From Epiperipatus broadwayi (lineage: Eukaryota > Onychophora > Udeonychophora > Euonychophora > Peripatidae), in the NCBI GenBank assembly GCA_028023455.1, contig JAQFVV010000032.1, positions 5,640,392 to 5,704,391 of the forward strand: a DNA stretch of 64,000 bases, in the 5' to 3' direction. Made by a program: the position numbers and the translations under genes. Of the stretch, positions 34,261 through 47,667 are shown piece by piece; the first letter of the stretch is position 1, and the number at the start of each line of letters is the position of its first letter. The notes beneath the pieces were generated by a model. That model saw only the letters and a list, made by a program, of their open reading frames with translations, did not search any database and had not been told where the DNA came from.

Positions 34261-34972
34261 GTAAATAATTTTCATTTTTGTTTCTAATAAATCATGTCAT
34301 TTTGATGTATATTATTTGGTAAATTCTTCTGCAATTATAAAAAGTACAATTAATTAATTTTATTTTTAATTTCTGAATTATATTATACAGAATTTTTTTT
34401 TTTTTTAAATTTATCCACAATTATAAAAATTACAGCTATGAGAGTAATACAATGTCTGGTGTTGTCAGTGGTTTTGTGTTTTATAATTGAGCATAATACT
34501 GGACGTGCCTTCGGCCTGTCAAAAAAAAAGCCCCCCCCCCACCATTACAGTGCTATGCACTGACTTTTCTAATTTTCAGTCAAAAAATGAGACACATTTT
34601 CAAATTATTTGCTTTATATATTTTTAACATGAATAATTGAGTTAAATACTGTCAGAAATGTTGCAAAGATAAGATAATTTTTAACACAAGTACATTTTTT
34701 TGATTTTTTTTTTTTGTTATAAAAATTCATAATATAGAGTACATTTTAAGAAGTTATTGTCCAGGTCACCATTAATAATGTTGATAATTGGGAAAAGTGT
34801 TCTTTATTTGTCTATTTATTTTAAATTTACAAAAAAAAAAATTGTACAATTATAAAATTTACACTTAGTTACTTTCAATTTCTAAATTATCAAACTTACA
34901 CTTAATTACTTTTAATTTCTAAATTATTTTGATGCACGCATGTACTTTTTTGTACTTTTTATTTTATTTTTT

Positions 34973-35156
34973 CCAACCAATAATGAATTACCCTGAAGCC
35001 ATATCAGTCTGATCTTGCGATCTTTAATGTGCCAGGTCCACATGATTTGTGGACAAATTTTAGCGATTGCATTTGTCTGCAAATCACTTGGAGACATTAT
35101 CTTAAAGATCTGAAGATCAGACTGATATGGCATCAGGGTAATACATCATCAGTTGG
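34973..35156. mobile_element. Foldback element, 184 bp
   Basis: The left end CCAACCAATAATGAATTACCC and right end GGGTAATACATCATCAGTTGG are inverted copies. The match continues inward through GCCATATCAGTCTGATCTT and its complement, with arms of about 60 bp. No sequence similarity to the other palindromes here and no coding capacity. An open frame on the minus strand follows from the palindrome. Confidence 0.75.
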
Positions 35157-35512
35157 CAAATACTAAAGAACCTTACAAATATATACATTTTTGAATAATT
35201 ATTGATTTTTATAGAAAATTATTTGTGATTATTTGTGTTCATTAATAATAATAACAATTACATATTTTATCACTTGGGAATTCACATAAAATTCCAGTAA
35301 CCAGACATAACAGAATTTAATGAAGTTTCATTGACTTTTGACTATTATAGTCTCCACTTTATTAGAGCACAAAATTGCTCAGAGCTATAATTATTGAATC
35401 TGATAGCATAATTTGTTTATATATACACTATACAATTTTTTTTATTTATAAGTATTTTTATTTGAGTTGAAAAAGATTAAAATGAAATGATTTGATTTTA
35501 TTAAATATAGTA

Positions 35513-35723
35513 TGTGTGGAATTATCCATTTAAATCAACTTAATTAGAAACCACTTAACCTAGAACAACTGCCCCAGGTAAAGTGTCAAAGTAAACTAAC
35601 AGACTGATGCATTAAAAAGGAAGACTCCATTGTCTATCAGTTTACTTTGACTCTTGGTCTGGGGCAGTTGTTCTAGATTAAGTGCTTTCTAATTAAGTTG
35701 ATTTAAATGGATAACTCCACACA
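35513..35723. mobile_element. Well-preserved foldback/MITE, 211 bp
   Basis: Terminal TGTGTGGA(A/G)TTATCC at 35513 is mirrored by GGATAACTCCACACA at 35723. The arms pair over about 85 bp (AAATCAACTTAATTAGAAA, CTAGAACAACTGCCCCAG and their complements) around a centre of about 40 bp. Few mismatches, so it is younger than the other foldbacks. I see no convincing target duplication. Confidence 0.85.
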
Positions 35724-36301
35724 TTCAAAATTTCCATTTAAACATTCTTTAAAAATATTGTATTGGTAAAATTAATTCAGAAAAAATACAACTTATTAAT
35801 TAAAAATAAAAAACTTTAGAAAAAAAATTATAAATCATTTTTTTTATATTAGTTTAGAATTTTTAATTCCTGTCATTTTTATTTTTAAGTGTATCCTAAA
35901 CTTTATCAACAAAATAAAGAATAACTCTGTCATATTATGAGTTTTTGTTTGATTGTTTGTTTTTTTATTGGCTCATGGAAATTTTTTTATTGTCAAGACT
36001 CTATACATATTTCTTCTAATATATGCATTTATTTCTATGTCCTTCATGTTTTAATATAATCGTAGAGTTGTAGACTCTGCATTGCCATTCTCATGCTCAA
36101 ATTTCTTGAGTTCTTTAATAATTAACCCTTTGATAATTTTATTTTACTTGGCTGCCATTTTATTATTGAACAGTACAAATAAAATTATTTAAAGGTTACG
36201 TCGCATATACATGGCTTATAGTATGGACAATAGGGTCAAGTTCAATAAGCAAAAATTTAGTTGAAACTTATTAATAATCATAAGACTTCTTTTTTTTTTA
36301 A

Positions 36302-36362
36302 GTGTCATAGCATCGGCCAGAATGCGAATCCACAAAATGCAAGGCAGTTGTGCTTACCTTAC
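36302..36362 (-). mobile_element. tRNA-derived SINE fragment
   Basis: Minus strand: GGTAAGCACAACTGCCTTGC resembles the D-arm to anticodon region of a tRNA. GTGGATTCGCATTC is a near B-box, then CCGATGCTATGACACT is followed by an A run (the T run at 36290-36299 on the plus strand). The A-box side is truncated. A short tRNA-headed, A-tailed retroposon is the likeliest reading. Confidence 0.5.
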
Positions 36363-37117
36363 TATTTTTAAATGTAATTCAAAATATTTTATATAGTTGT
36401 CAGCACTCAATATAATAGATTTCAGATATGATAGATGAGAGTTAACTTTATAAAAATGTATACATATGTACAATAAAAATATTTTTTATATTTAAAGTAA
36501 TGTAAATTTTAAATTTATTTATAATTAAAAGTTAATAATACATTTTCATTCGCAAAAGACTGAATTTTTTTTAGATCAATCTTGTAAAATGTTTCCTTTA
36601 TTATAGAAATAAGTTTAATATACCTGATAATAAAAGTTTTTTATAAAATGCATAATCTTATTATCAAAGAATCTCCTTAAATCCATATAATAATAAATAT
36701 TATATTATTTCAAAATTTTATTAGTTTTATTTTCATTAAAAATCAGAAATATGTTTCAATATAAATATTAAAAATATTTTATTATAAAATAAATATACCT
36801 TAATTATTGTAAATATATTGATTGTTTATCTAATATTCAATATGTTGATCTTGCCATTTTTTGTTTTAATGTCCAATTAACATTAATGAAATGTTTCTCC
36901 TTTAGTCACTCAGTGCTCTGAATCATTATAGCAAGAATTGATATTATATTAATATATGTAATTCGAAATTATTTTTTTATGTTTATAAATTTTTATGTAA
37001 AGCTATTTAGATTTACCATTATCATATATGTTATCTTGTCAAAGCCAGATTTTAACAAACTAATTATTTTCTCTATTCTACCGTGTTTTTTATCATCCTC
37101 TTCAATTAATAAACTAT

Positions 37118-37297
37118 CACATGATGAACATTTCATATGTTTACACTTTTAGACAAGTAGGCAATAGATAGGGATTTTATGCACAAACCTTCCTGCATCC
37201 ATTGATTATGAAGATTTGCACTTAATGGCACTATTGGATGCAGAGTTTGGCACTCTTAATAACAGCATGTGTAAGCATATGAAATGGTGATCATGTG
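37118..37297. mobile_element. Short foldback, both outer ends present
   Basis: Outer ends CACATGATGAACATTTCATATG (37118) and CATATGAAATGGTGATCATGTG (37297) are inverted copies matching the outer end of F2. Inside are GATAGGGATTTTATGCACAAA and CCATTGATTATGAAG, family blocks, but the ribozyme-like section is deleted. At 180 bp it defines the true termini of the family. Confidence 0.7.
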
Positions 37298-38153
37298 AAG
37301 TTTTGATGGTTTTAAACCTATCCTTTTCAAAAAATAATGGTGACTGATTTTTGAAAAACCTAAAATATCAAAATGCACAGATGCTGAACTGAACTCAAAT
37401 CTATTTGATTATGCAAGTGAAGGTGCTTGGGTTAGGAATATTATATTTTAATAATTGGGCTCCTAGCTTTATAATTAACCAAACAGGTCAAAGGTAGCTG
37501 TTGAAGGGTTGCATTAGGACCTAATATCTAAGTATAGTTGTCATATCTGACCTTGCCTTCAGAAGTGGAGTAGTCCAGATTCCTTTCTTATTTAATTGGA
37601 TTGAGCACTCATTGCTGCTAACCAATGTGTACATATGTGGATAAACAATATATAAACATAGTTAAAGGATAAAACATAAGTATGGCCAATATGAAAACAT
37701 GTGTATAAAATCCTACCATTGGTTAGTAGGGCCACTAGGCAATGATGCTCTCTGAATCTGATTTCTGCCAGTAAGGTAGGGGATCTGGTAATAAATAGTC
37801 AGCCTTTTTGGAGGCAAGCCAAAAAGGGAGAGAGAGGTAATATCTATCTAACCTGAATGTGCTCTCAATTGAAACCACTTTCAGCTGTGAAGATGTTTCT
37901 ACTATAGTCATTACTGATACATCTACACAGTGAGGCAAGTCCATGATAGGACTGGAAGCTGCTACAACTATGGCTGACTTGAGGCAAGCTTTTCAGTAAA
38001 GCCAGAAGAGTTTTGACTAGAATTCATGAGGCAAACTATGATATACAGCTGGAAGTAAGTTCAGTCATTTGGGCATGACCAACTCATTATTGACTAAGTT
38101 ATACATAAAATTGTATTTATTAATGGTATAATGTGCGAATACTTGCTCTAATA

Positions 38154-38159
<6 letters not shown>

Positions 38160-38216
<57 letters not shown>
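38160..38216. repeat. (TA)n microsatellite
   Basis: About 28 uninterrupted TA units. Confidence 0.95.
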
Positions 38217-38220
<4 letters not shown>

Positions 38221-38563
38221 TGGTGAGTATTCATACTTTTTTGATATTACTATTGGTTTAAATCTGAAACCTGCAATTCAGCCAAACATAACAGATTTGG
38301 TGCAGTTGACAGGATGCACTTGTGCTTGGTGGCATTACTAAATGGAGAGTCTGGTACCCTTACTAATAAACTATCCTTTATATTAACATAATCATATAAT
38401 TTCTATGATTATCTATTTCTTTTTCTTTTGATGCATTTAGTTTTTTAAAAAAAAATTTTCAAAATCTTGTAACTATACTTTCAATTCATTTCTTATCTTT
38501 CTTTAAATATAGATTTGTATTTTCTCCTCTTTCAAAGTTTTATTTATATAAACTCCATAAAAA

Positions 38564-38850
38564 CATCATAGGACCACCATTTCATATGTGTACACAAGCT
38601 GTTAATAGCAGTAGCAAATTCTCCAGACAGCAGTGTCACCAAGTGTAAGCCTATATAATCAAAAAATTCACCACTTCCTGCATCCATTGATTATGAAGGC
38701 TTGTATTTGGTACTGACTGAAGAGTTTGCTACTGTTGGATGAGTAGGAACTATATAGGGATTTTATGCTCAAACCTTCCTGCATTGATTGATTGTGAAGG
38801 CTTGCACATGATGGCACTACTTTCTAGAGAGTTTGTTACTGTTATATGAA
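38564..38850. mobile_element. Degenerate member of the foldback family
   Basis: Starts CATAGGACCACCATTTCATATG, similar to the family outer end. It contains two CCTGCAT(C/T)GATTGATTxTGAAGGCTTG blocks and AGGGATTTTATGC(T)CAAACC. The blocks are rearranged and partly duplicated. No ribozyme-like core. Confidence 0.5.
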
Positions 38851-39779
38851 CTCATATTTTTTACTTAAAGTTTTATATTATTCTCAATATTATATCCGAA
38901 GATTTTCTAAACATCTTTTCTAACCTCTGTATATGCTAGACTAAATTGTTCTTAGCTATTTATTTATTTTTAATTTCATTGTTTCAAAATAAACTTTTTC
39001 CTTTAAAAGAGAATTTTCTCAAAATAATTCATTTTACTGTTTTGCCATTATCACATTCAGAATATTTAATCTAATTTATAACTTTATTTGGTAGTTGTAA
39101 ATTTTTTCAAGTAAACCAAAATGACAGCCTGTATTTTTGATAAATCTACAGTTTCAAGGTCCCCAAAAAAATGTTTACAAAAAAATGCCTGCTAAAAAAT
39201 GTATTTTATATTTACATTTTATTTTTTATTACTGTTATTTTTTAAAAAAAAATCAATATAGAAAAATTAATTATAATATTTACATTTTTTTTATTAACTT
39301 ATTAACAGAAAAATGAAAAATATATAAATACAATATTTACACTTTATTCATGTTGGCAGCAAGCAATCATATTGTGACCATTGTACAGCAGGATCCTGTG
39401 CCTTTGGAAATAGTCCATTGCATCACATTCTGTGTCAGAAAAGTCCCAAATTTTATCATTATGACAATTTACCAAAAAAAAAAAATGTTGACAAAAAGAA
39501 CCATGTTGAATTGAAACAAAGTATGACAATGTTAAGAGCAACTCATCAGTTTCCACATTATTAATCATATAAGTAAAAAAAATATATATTATTTTTTAAA
39601 TTTAACAATTGATTTATCAATTAATTTTGTTTCAATTTAACAACCAACACATTTTTAGTAGATTATAGGCCCCTGAAATGGTATACTTTACAAAAATATA
39701 AATTGTTATCTTGGTTTTCTTGAAAACTCACAACCAACCTTTATTTTTTAGCTATAAAATAATAAATGAATGATTTATT

Positions 39780-40010
39780 GCCTACAGAAGCATTTGATTC
39801 ATAGATCTTGAGTTGCAGTGTTTACTACTCTATTACAGCACTAAAATGCACAGAGGAAAATAATCATTAGTTTGTTGCCTCAAGAATTCATATGAAAATT
39901 TGCATGAAGTTTAAGCAACAGAAGTAATAGAAGGAATCTGTGATCCATAGATCTTCAGATCTACTGTTTGCTCCCCTCTCATTGTTTGAAACAAGCAGGA
40001 CATTTTTAGT
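39780..40010. repeat. Copy of the 8.9 kb repeat family
   Basis: Contains CATAGATCTTGAGTTGCAGTG, TTTACTACTCTATTACAGC and a second eroded unit with CATAGATCTTCAGATCTAC. Text and order resemble 8890-9232. Another weak copy may lie at 41095-41200. Confidence 0.45.
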
Positions 40011-43000
40011 TTTATTTAAAATCTGTCATTTCAATATACAATTTTTCCAATCATTTTTTTTTTCTTTTTTCATGTTTTTCACAAAATCACTAAATAACTT
40101 TCTACATTGATTTGCATTTCTTCAAACAGCGATGTCCTTTGAAACAAATTATATACATAAGCATTAAATGATAATGACAGAAAAGAGAATGAAGTCACTA
40201 TTATCTAATATAGATTAATATAAGCTCTTAATCTTAATACTTGGTTTTGATATACTGTCATTAAAGAAAAAGTAATATAGTTCATTCAATTTCATTAAAT
40301 ATTTTCAGAAACAATGGTATTACTAGCAATACTATTTCTTTAAAAAAAAAAAAAAACAATAATAAATAATCAAATAAATTTAAATAATTTCCTTAAAATT
40401 ATGTATATATTAAAAGTTGATTTATTAAAAAATACTTTTAGGAATACATAGATTGATAATTTTTTATTATTGCTATAAATTGTAGTATTAAATTTTTTGC
40501 TACACATTTAATAAAAGCCATCAACAAATAGACTTATGAAAATTCTATACTGAAATCTTCATACACAAATGAAACTTAATTGCATTTTTTTTTTCTGTTC
40601 TCAGTCCAAATCAATGTTTAAAAGAGATGATTCTAAAACAGAAATTAAAAACCTTGAATCCATACTCTCAAAAAACTCTGTGTAGATTTCAATGTCTATA
40701 AATATGAATGGGGAAAAAAGTTACTTTACTTTTCCTAAACTCTAAATAAAATTTAGAAAATTTTTCTCTTATAAAAATGTTAACATTTTGACAATTGTAT
40801 TTTAATGTATTGTTTTATTCTATAAACTTTTATTTTATTTATTTAAAAATATCTGAATGCCAAAGAGATGTAAGTACATAAAATATTAAAAATCTCATTT
40901 CTAGATATAATTAAAAGATGTTTTGCAAATATCTATGTAAAATATTAACAAATGTATAAATTATTGTATTAAAATAAATAACATTAAGACATTACAATAC
41001 TATAATAATCCTAAAATAAAATCATGCTATAATTTATTTTCACTATAGAAAACATTCTCTTTGTTTATATTTAAATAAAATTTTCTTTATTCATGGGAGT
41101 TCATAAAAAGTTTAAGTATCACAAGTGACCAAGTTGGAGCAGTTCTCCATGATCTTTGAACTAAAAATTAATCTTTGAGCTATTTCCAGGTAATAGTTTT
41201 GTTATAATAATTGCAAGCGAATTCTTAAAAAACACAAGAATTTGAGTGATTTTTATTTATTTTAATTTTAAATGTATAAAGCATTGCAATTAAAACAATC
41301 TAACTATTCTGGGATCAAAACTTTTTTCAAAAACAAATTTATAAAATTATTCTTAAATTCAATGTTTCAAAATTAAAATTGCATCCAACAATCAAAATAT
41401 AACATAGAATGTTAAAAAAAAAAAAGAGTGTTAATTTACAATGCAAAAATGTTTTTTCTTTATAAAGCAAAATTATTTTTAAAAGAAAATTAAATTTACA
41501 AAAATAAATATTTATTCAGAAAAAAACAACAACATATTTTATACTTAAATTTTATAACTATAAAAAATTAACAGTAAATGCCCTAATAAATAAGTTTGTT
41601 CAATTAAATTACAATATTAATTTTGTTATAACTACAAAATTATTTTCAAAGTTTTTAAAGATATTAATATCTTGTAGGATACTAAACGTTATATTTATTA
41701 ATTATTTTAATTTGCTTTACCATACGTATATCAACGATAATACTCAAATTAAAAAAGAAAAATCAAATAGTTAAAAGCTTTATTCTTTATTATTTCAACC
41801 ATTACAATTAATGATTATATTGTCGCCGTTTTTCTTTTTCTTTGCACTTTTTGCAAACATTCATAATACTCTGGAGAATTCATCGTTGGTACATATGTGC
41901 ATAAATTTCGGAAGTGAATATTAATTTATAAGTGGAAAAATAATATATCATTTAAAATCTAGAAATATCGCCAGAGATTTAAGAAAAGAATAAGTTTGAA
42001 TAATAAAAAAAAATGTTAAAAAAAAAAGTACAATTTGTAAAATATAATGAGAGAAAAATATTAGTCAAATCTTATAGATAATGCTGCGGTTAAAATTTAT
42101 AAAAAAAATTTTTAAAAAAATCAAAGATAAGATTTAAATCTGTAAAATTATTCTTAAGATTGAAACAAAGAATTTAGTGTGCCATTTGATCTCGGTAAAC
42201 ATCTCTATATAAATGCTTTGATGAATGTATATAAACAACATCAATAAATAAAAACAATTTTTTTGACATTTTAAAATTATTGAAAGAAAATAGTTTTCTT
42301 TATAAAATTAATTTTAAAACGTAATTGTATAATATTTACATTTTAACAAAATTTTAACAATAATATTTAGAAATAAAATAGGCTTTTCATGGATTTGTTG
42401 TTTAATAAAAGTAATCGCATCATCTTCAGTTGATCCATGTTGTACGTGAAATAACATTAAATCTTAACAAAAATAATTTATACAACACTCTTTTTAATTG
42501 GTGAACTGCGCAATATACATTTCAATCTGTTTCTATTACCGTCTCTAACTCCCTCTTTGAAACTGTATTGTATTTAATAAAATCTTATTAGAATAACAAA
42601 AGTACACAAGGGTTGGAGTTGTGTTACTTTTAATACTGCGGATTGACTCATCCCACTAAAGCTTTGGTTAAACAGGGAGACTGCGCAATAATATTAGCAC
42701 TTGCTTGAACTCTGACATTCAGCGCAATGATGTGTCACATAGATAATAAGAGATAATAAATTGATATTTTCTTAGGATAGTTTATTTTAATCTTTTTTCG
42801 TATACTTTTAATAAGTTTCGGAAAGACTCAATTTGTTTTCTTTCTTAATACGATGAGCTTTAAAATGACTAAAATATTTTTTTATATGAATTGCTTTGCT
42901 TGGATTGCTCCCCCCTCCCCTCCTCCCAATTGCAATAAATTATTTTAAAAATTACATAATAATATATTGTTGTTTTTTTTTTTTTAAAGAATTTTTTTTC

Positions 43001-46000
43001 AAAATAAACTAATACTATATATGTTATTATATTATTAATATTTTCATTAACATTTTCATAAATCCAGTAATAGTAATGTTTTTGATATATTATTAATATA
43101 GAAATATAAATTGCGTCTACTGTTAATTAATATATATATTTAAGAGATAAAGCAGCATTTAAACGGCTCATTTTCAGGTAAATCATTCACGTAGAAACAA
43201 TCAAGAAAAAGGCATTGCTCATTAGGCTTGCCAATTATTGGGGGGGGGGGCAAGAGTTTGAGCGACTTTTCATCTTTGTTTATCCTTTAGGTAAAACTAC
43301 TTATATATCTATTTACTGATCAATATTCAATGTTTAGCTGGGTTGATAAAAAAAAAAGCTTGATTAAAATCTGACTAAAAAGAAATTAAAATTTTATCAG
43401 ACTAGGATTAAACCGAGATCATAGATATGCTAGTGGATGAGTTATTCCTACATTCTAAGATCCATCACACATACATATATATATGCTTGTAAATATATTA
43501 TAATTTTGATTGCTATCAATGATGCAAAATAATAATTTAATCTTTATTAAGATTTAAATAAGTTCTTGAAATGATGGCATATAATTAATAATAATTACGT
43601 CTAAATACAAAATAATATCAATTTACAAAAGTGACTGCAAATGTTAAATTTTAATTAATAAAAAATGGGTTGTAACTGGAAAGTGATATAACAATCAAGC
43701 ACTGGAAATGACAAAACGGTACAGCAATCTATAAATCTTTAGATCTTGTTTCCATCATTATCACTGCATCAAACCATATAGAAATGTTGAAATAACTTCT
43801 ATTTAAGACTGGTAGTAAAATTTAAACACTAAAATCCAGAACAACTTTTAGAAATTATGTAGATACAAAATAGCAACTAAACTATTATTGTTATTATTTG
43901 ACTGCATGGCTATTTTTACTGAGTGACTTTTTGAGTCAAATGACTATTCTCTATTAATACTGTTATATAATAATACTTGTGTATAACAATAACTATAAAT
44001 TTAGCAGCCAATTAAACTTTTAAATTGTCAAAAATGAATTCAGAAAACATTAAAAAACTTATAAAAGCATAATTAATAATTATTTTAAGAATTACGTTGA
44101 AACATTATCTATCGTTGATTTTATTATTTAAATCTCAAATCTTTTGTTAATTAACTTTATGACCAGTTGAACCCAATTATTTTGTGTTTTGGCTAATTCG
44201 CCCCTAGTGGATTTTTCGTATACGTTAAAATGCATGTAAAATGGTATATTTTAGTATAATAATTTTTTTTTTCAAAAATTCTGTGCTAAAAGGTGGGAAA
44301 TTAAAAATTCCCACTCTTACAATAGACATAAGTTCCACCCTGACATGTTCAGCCATTGTCTCTTTCCAAGGCTGTAAAACGTTTGGTGTTTATGACATTG
44401 CAGTTTCCAATGATGCAAAAACAAGTTTATTTGCAAATTTATTACAGTTTAAAATATTTTTTAAAAATAATTTGCACTATATTTATTAGATATCAAGAAA
44501 TATAAATTATTAATAACTTATTTTGACTTGAAATACTTTATTTTCAAAAATATAATGTTATATTAGCAGCTAATGTAAATATGGTCTGAAGCAAATTACA
44601 AGACTAGCTTTGACATCAACAAGCTACTTTATTTACGAGTAAGAAAATATCAAGAAAATATCATAATTTTGCAATAAATATTCAAAAAATTTAAACTTTT
44701 AAAGCATAATTCATTAGATATAAAATAAATAAATAAATATTTGTTCACGTTTTTAAAAATAAATGAGAAACAAGAAATATTTTGTTGATTTTATAAACTG
44801 AAAATAATCTTTCTAGAAATGATGATGTGTAATATCATTGTTTTAATTGCAGTCTCATTTTTCAATATTTACAGAAACAAAATGTGAACATTTAAAATTT
44901 ATTTCAGTAATAAACAAAAATATCTATCAAAAAAAGTCAAATTTGTTATTTTCTGGTAAGTAATAATCATTTTATCATATATTTTACAGTGATGTGTAAG
45001 ACAAAGAAAACCATCAGAAATGCTGAAATGTAAGAGGTGTGATGCTGCAATTTGGAATGGTTAATATTTATTACAATTGTTATCTTATTCTCATATTGTG
45101 CACTTGGCAGTAAAATATATGGGATACTAAAGATGTCTGTATGTTTATACATACATGCCGACACATAAATATTTAAAAACTTTAATCTTAATGAAATAGA
45201 ATTCCTTGATTAAATAGCCATGAAATTTGCTGCCAAACTCACACAATGGCATTTGATATTTTTCAGATATTTAATATCAAAAATAATTACCTTTTTTTAA
45301 GGCTATGCACTTAAAGACATTAATTTCTGTCACAATTATCATTTCGATGGATTATTAAAAATTTATTTAATTATTTTGTGCCTGTACAATATATTCATAA
45401 AACTTTTTAAATTAAACATATATGAGGATTTTTAAAAAGTTAATGCAACAGGCCGATCATTGTCATAAGAAAGGGGGAGTGCATCTAACTATGGTCAGAT
45501 CTGGAGTATTTGGGTAGGATGTTGGTGATGGCATAAAAAATGCTTAGCCTATGATCACATCTGCCTTCAATGGGCTAGCTCAATATTTATTCATTAAATC
45601 CAGATATAATTCGGACATTTGTCCACATCTCACTCCACTTTCAAACTCCACTATGCCTCAGTATTCAAACCCAGGGAGAATTCACACTCAGCTCTCTTCA
45701 GGGATTGACTTACTCACATTAACAACTACTATACCTCTACATAAGTGAGGATCAATTAATTCACTCAACCATAATATTCCTAATATCAGTATACATATAA
45801 AAAGAAATGTATAGATAGTAATGTTTAGCATACATATATTTAGTGGTGTAAATACATAATGATGATGACAAGGCAGAGAGAAAATTGATTAAAATAGCTT
45901 ATCAACATTTATTAAATAACAAATCTTATTTAACAATATTAACATATATAATTGCAGGAGTCAAGGATGACTTTCTATCATTTAAGAGCTAAATACAATG

Positions 46001-47432
46001 GATATTGTAATCCCAAATCCCATAATAGAAGTTCATACTCTGGCAATGCTTATTTTCAAAGTTTAAAAAAATATAAAAAAAATATTTCAGAAGATTGTGA
46101 ATCTGGCTTGCTAATTAATTTATTTACAGTGACATTATAGAGTAACACTTGCTGTTTGATTCACAATGACCATAGTGATCTTACTTGGAGAAGAAAACTT
46201 TCCTATACCTATGTATTAATTCCTTAATGTTGATAGGAAAAATCAACCACTCTAGAAAGTTAGTCACATACACTCACAAAAAAAAACAAATATATAATAA
46301 ATATTAGTAAAATATTTAACAAATAATGAAAACTCTGTTCTGTCACCATAGTATGCTCTTAATGTGAAACATCATCAAAATCCTACCTTAGTCCACATTC
46401 AGGCTGGTGGTATCAAGCTACTTTGAGGGGTATGTAGACCTAAAGTTTATTTAATACCATAAAACATTTACTCAATCTAATTTTACCCTCCTTTACTCTT
46501 AAAATAAACTCTTCCATTTTCCAAAGCATAAGCTTTCAAATGTAAAAATGAAAAATAAAATAAAATTATAAATAACAAATTATAAAGCAAATACAAATCA
46601 ATTAGATTAATAAAATAAATTCCTGAGTCTGGCAAGTACTATTCATTATATTCACAGTCTCTTACTCCTGGTGATAGATGTCCTCAGGTGGTGACTGTTC
46701 ATAGGTTTAGTAGACTTGCACTCACTTCAGGATTGTAGATCATCAACACTGTCCAGTTGTTTGCTTGGACAAAAGTGCAGAAGAACCACTGGAGATCATT
46801 GTTCTTGACCAGTATTTAATAGAATAGGCAATCCATATATCATAATGCTTTTACAGGCATGAAGAGCTGGCTTCTAGCCTCCTATGGCATAGTTCCTTTA
46901 ACCAGACCACATTGTAATACCCTTGTTAGTATATGTAATTTTTATGATTGTTTCTTAGCATAGGGAACTGGTATAATATAAAAAAGTATTCTTGACAATT
47001 TCTAGCTGTTGTTTTTTTTCACACGTTGACTTTATTCAAACTTAAATTTCTTTATAATCAGTTTAAATCACTGTTTACTTTAACAACTTTGATCTATTTA
47101 TGTTTTGATTTATATTAGTGGATAAAACAAATTCCTTTTAATCTTGTGTGATTGAAATTCGATTCTAGAATCGAACATATACATCCATCTTTAGTTATAA
47201 AAATATGGGATTGAGATGTTGACTTTCTCATGCAGTCTTTGCAATTAATAAAAAATGCAAGTAGTATACATTGTAATGGTCAGAATTGTGTTCAGCCAAC
47301 AAGATTCAGTAACCCAGCAAAAGTACATCAAACCCAGTATGTTCAGGATATGGTAGTCACAGAACAGTACTAGCTATAACCTATTTTCCAGTGCTCCAAA
47401 ATCTCTACTACCCAATCAACACTTCTGATGTG
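40011..47432. other. Long AT-rich gene-free stretch
   Basis: No gene recognised over 7.4 kb. A G run occurs at about 43228-43239. Three GCGCAAT motifs lie at 42506-42728 (see findings). The open frame at 44241-44489 on the plus strand lacks recognisable features. Sequence at 45450-47400 is richer in C and G and contains text typical of old repeats (a B-box-like GTATTCAAACCC near 45661), but I could not delimit elements. Confidence 0.5.
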
Positions 47433-47667
47433 AAGCAATCAATATTACCTTAAGATTGAGCTTTGTGGTTCCATCTGCTAACCTGTATTCAAACCCTATA
47501 TCCCATCCTGCTCCTTTAGTCATGTATAGATATTTTATGTATATATTTGACATGCATGCCTAGAAGTTATAAATTTTAACTTTCAATAACATTTTATTAT
47601 TATTAATTTTATTAATTCTTTTTATTAATTCTTTTCTTAACATTAGGCATGGGTCAAATATATATAT
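47433..47667 (+). repeat. Dispersed repeat (SINE-like), copy 1
   Basis: Aligns with 60519-60840: shared CTTAAGATTGAGCTT, CTAACCTGT(A/G)TTCAAACCC, CTATATCCCATCC, CTCCTTTAGTCATGTATA and AGTTATAAATTTTAACTTTC. TTCAAACCC resembles a tRNA B-box, so a SINE is possible, but no good A-box is visible. It ends in ATATAT, into which the gypsy element is inserted at 47668. Confidence 0.6.

Larger units (their letters stand above)
35724..38156. other. Gene-free stretch with repeats
   Basis: Apart from the SINE fragment and the foldback at 37118-37297, no gene is seen. A less AT-rich region at about 37380-38100 includes fragments reminiscent of the foldback family (for example GGGTTGCATTAGGACCTAAT near 37506, similar to the F2 centre) but with no coherent open frame. 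Confidence 0.5.

Noticed and set aside
34924-35133. 69-codon minus-strand frame
   Set aside because: Spans the arms of a foldback element; openness follows from the palindrome, and no protein motif is seen.
37735-37944. 69-codon minus-strand frame
   Set aside because: Composition is plausible, but there is no splice site, motif or neighbouring support, and the surrounding text resembles old repeat debris.
44241-44489. 82-codon plus-strand frame
   Set aside because: Begins and ends in low-complexity Phe/Ile/Lys text; no family resemblance and no splice signals worth noting.
45640-45700. B-box-like GTATTCAAACCC as a tRNA gene or SINE
   Set aside because: No A-box at the right distance and no cloverleaf pairing; left as repeat debris.
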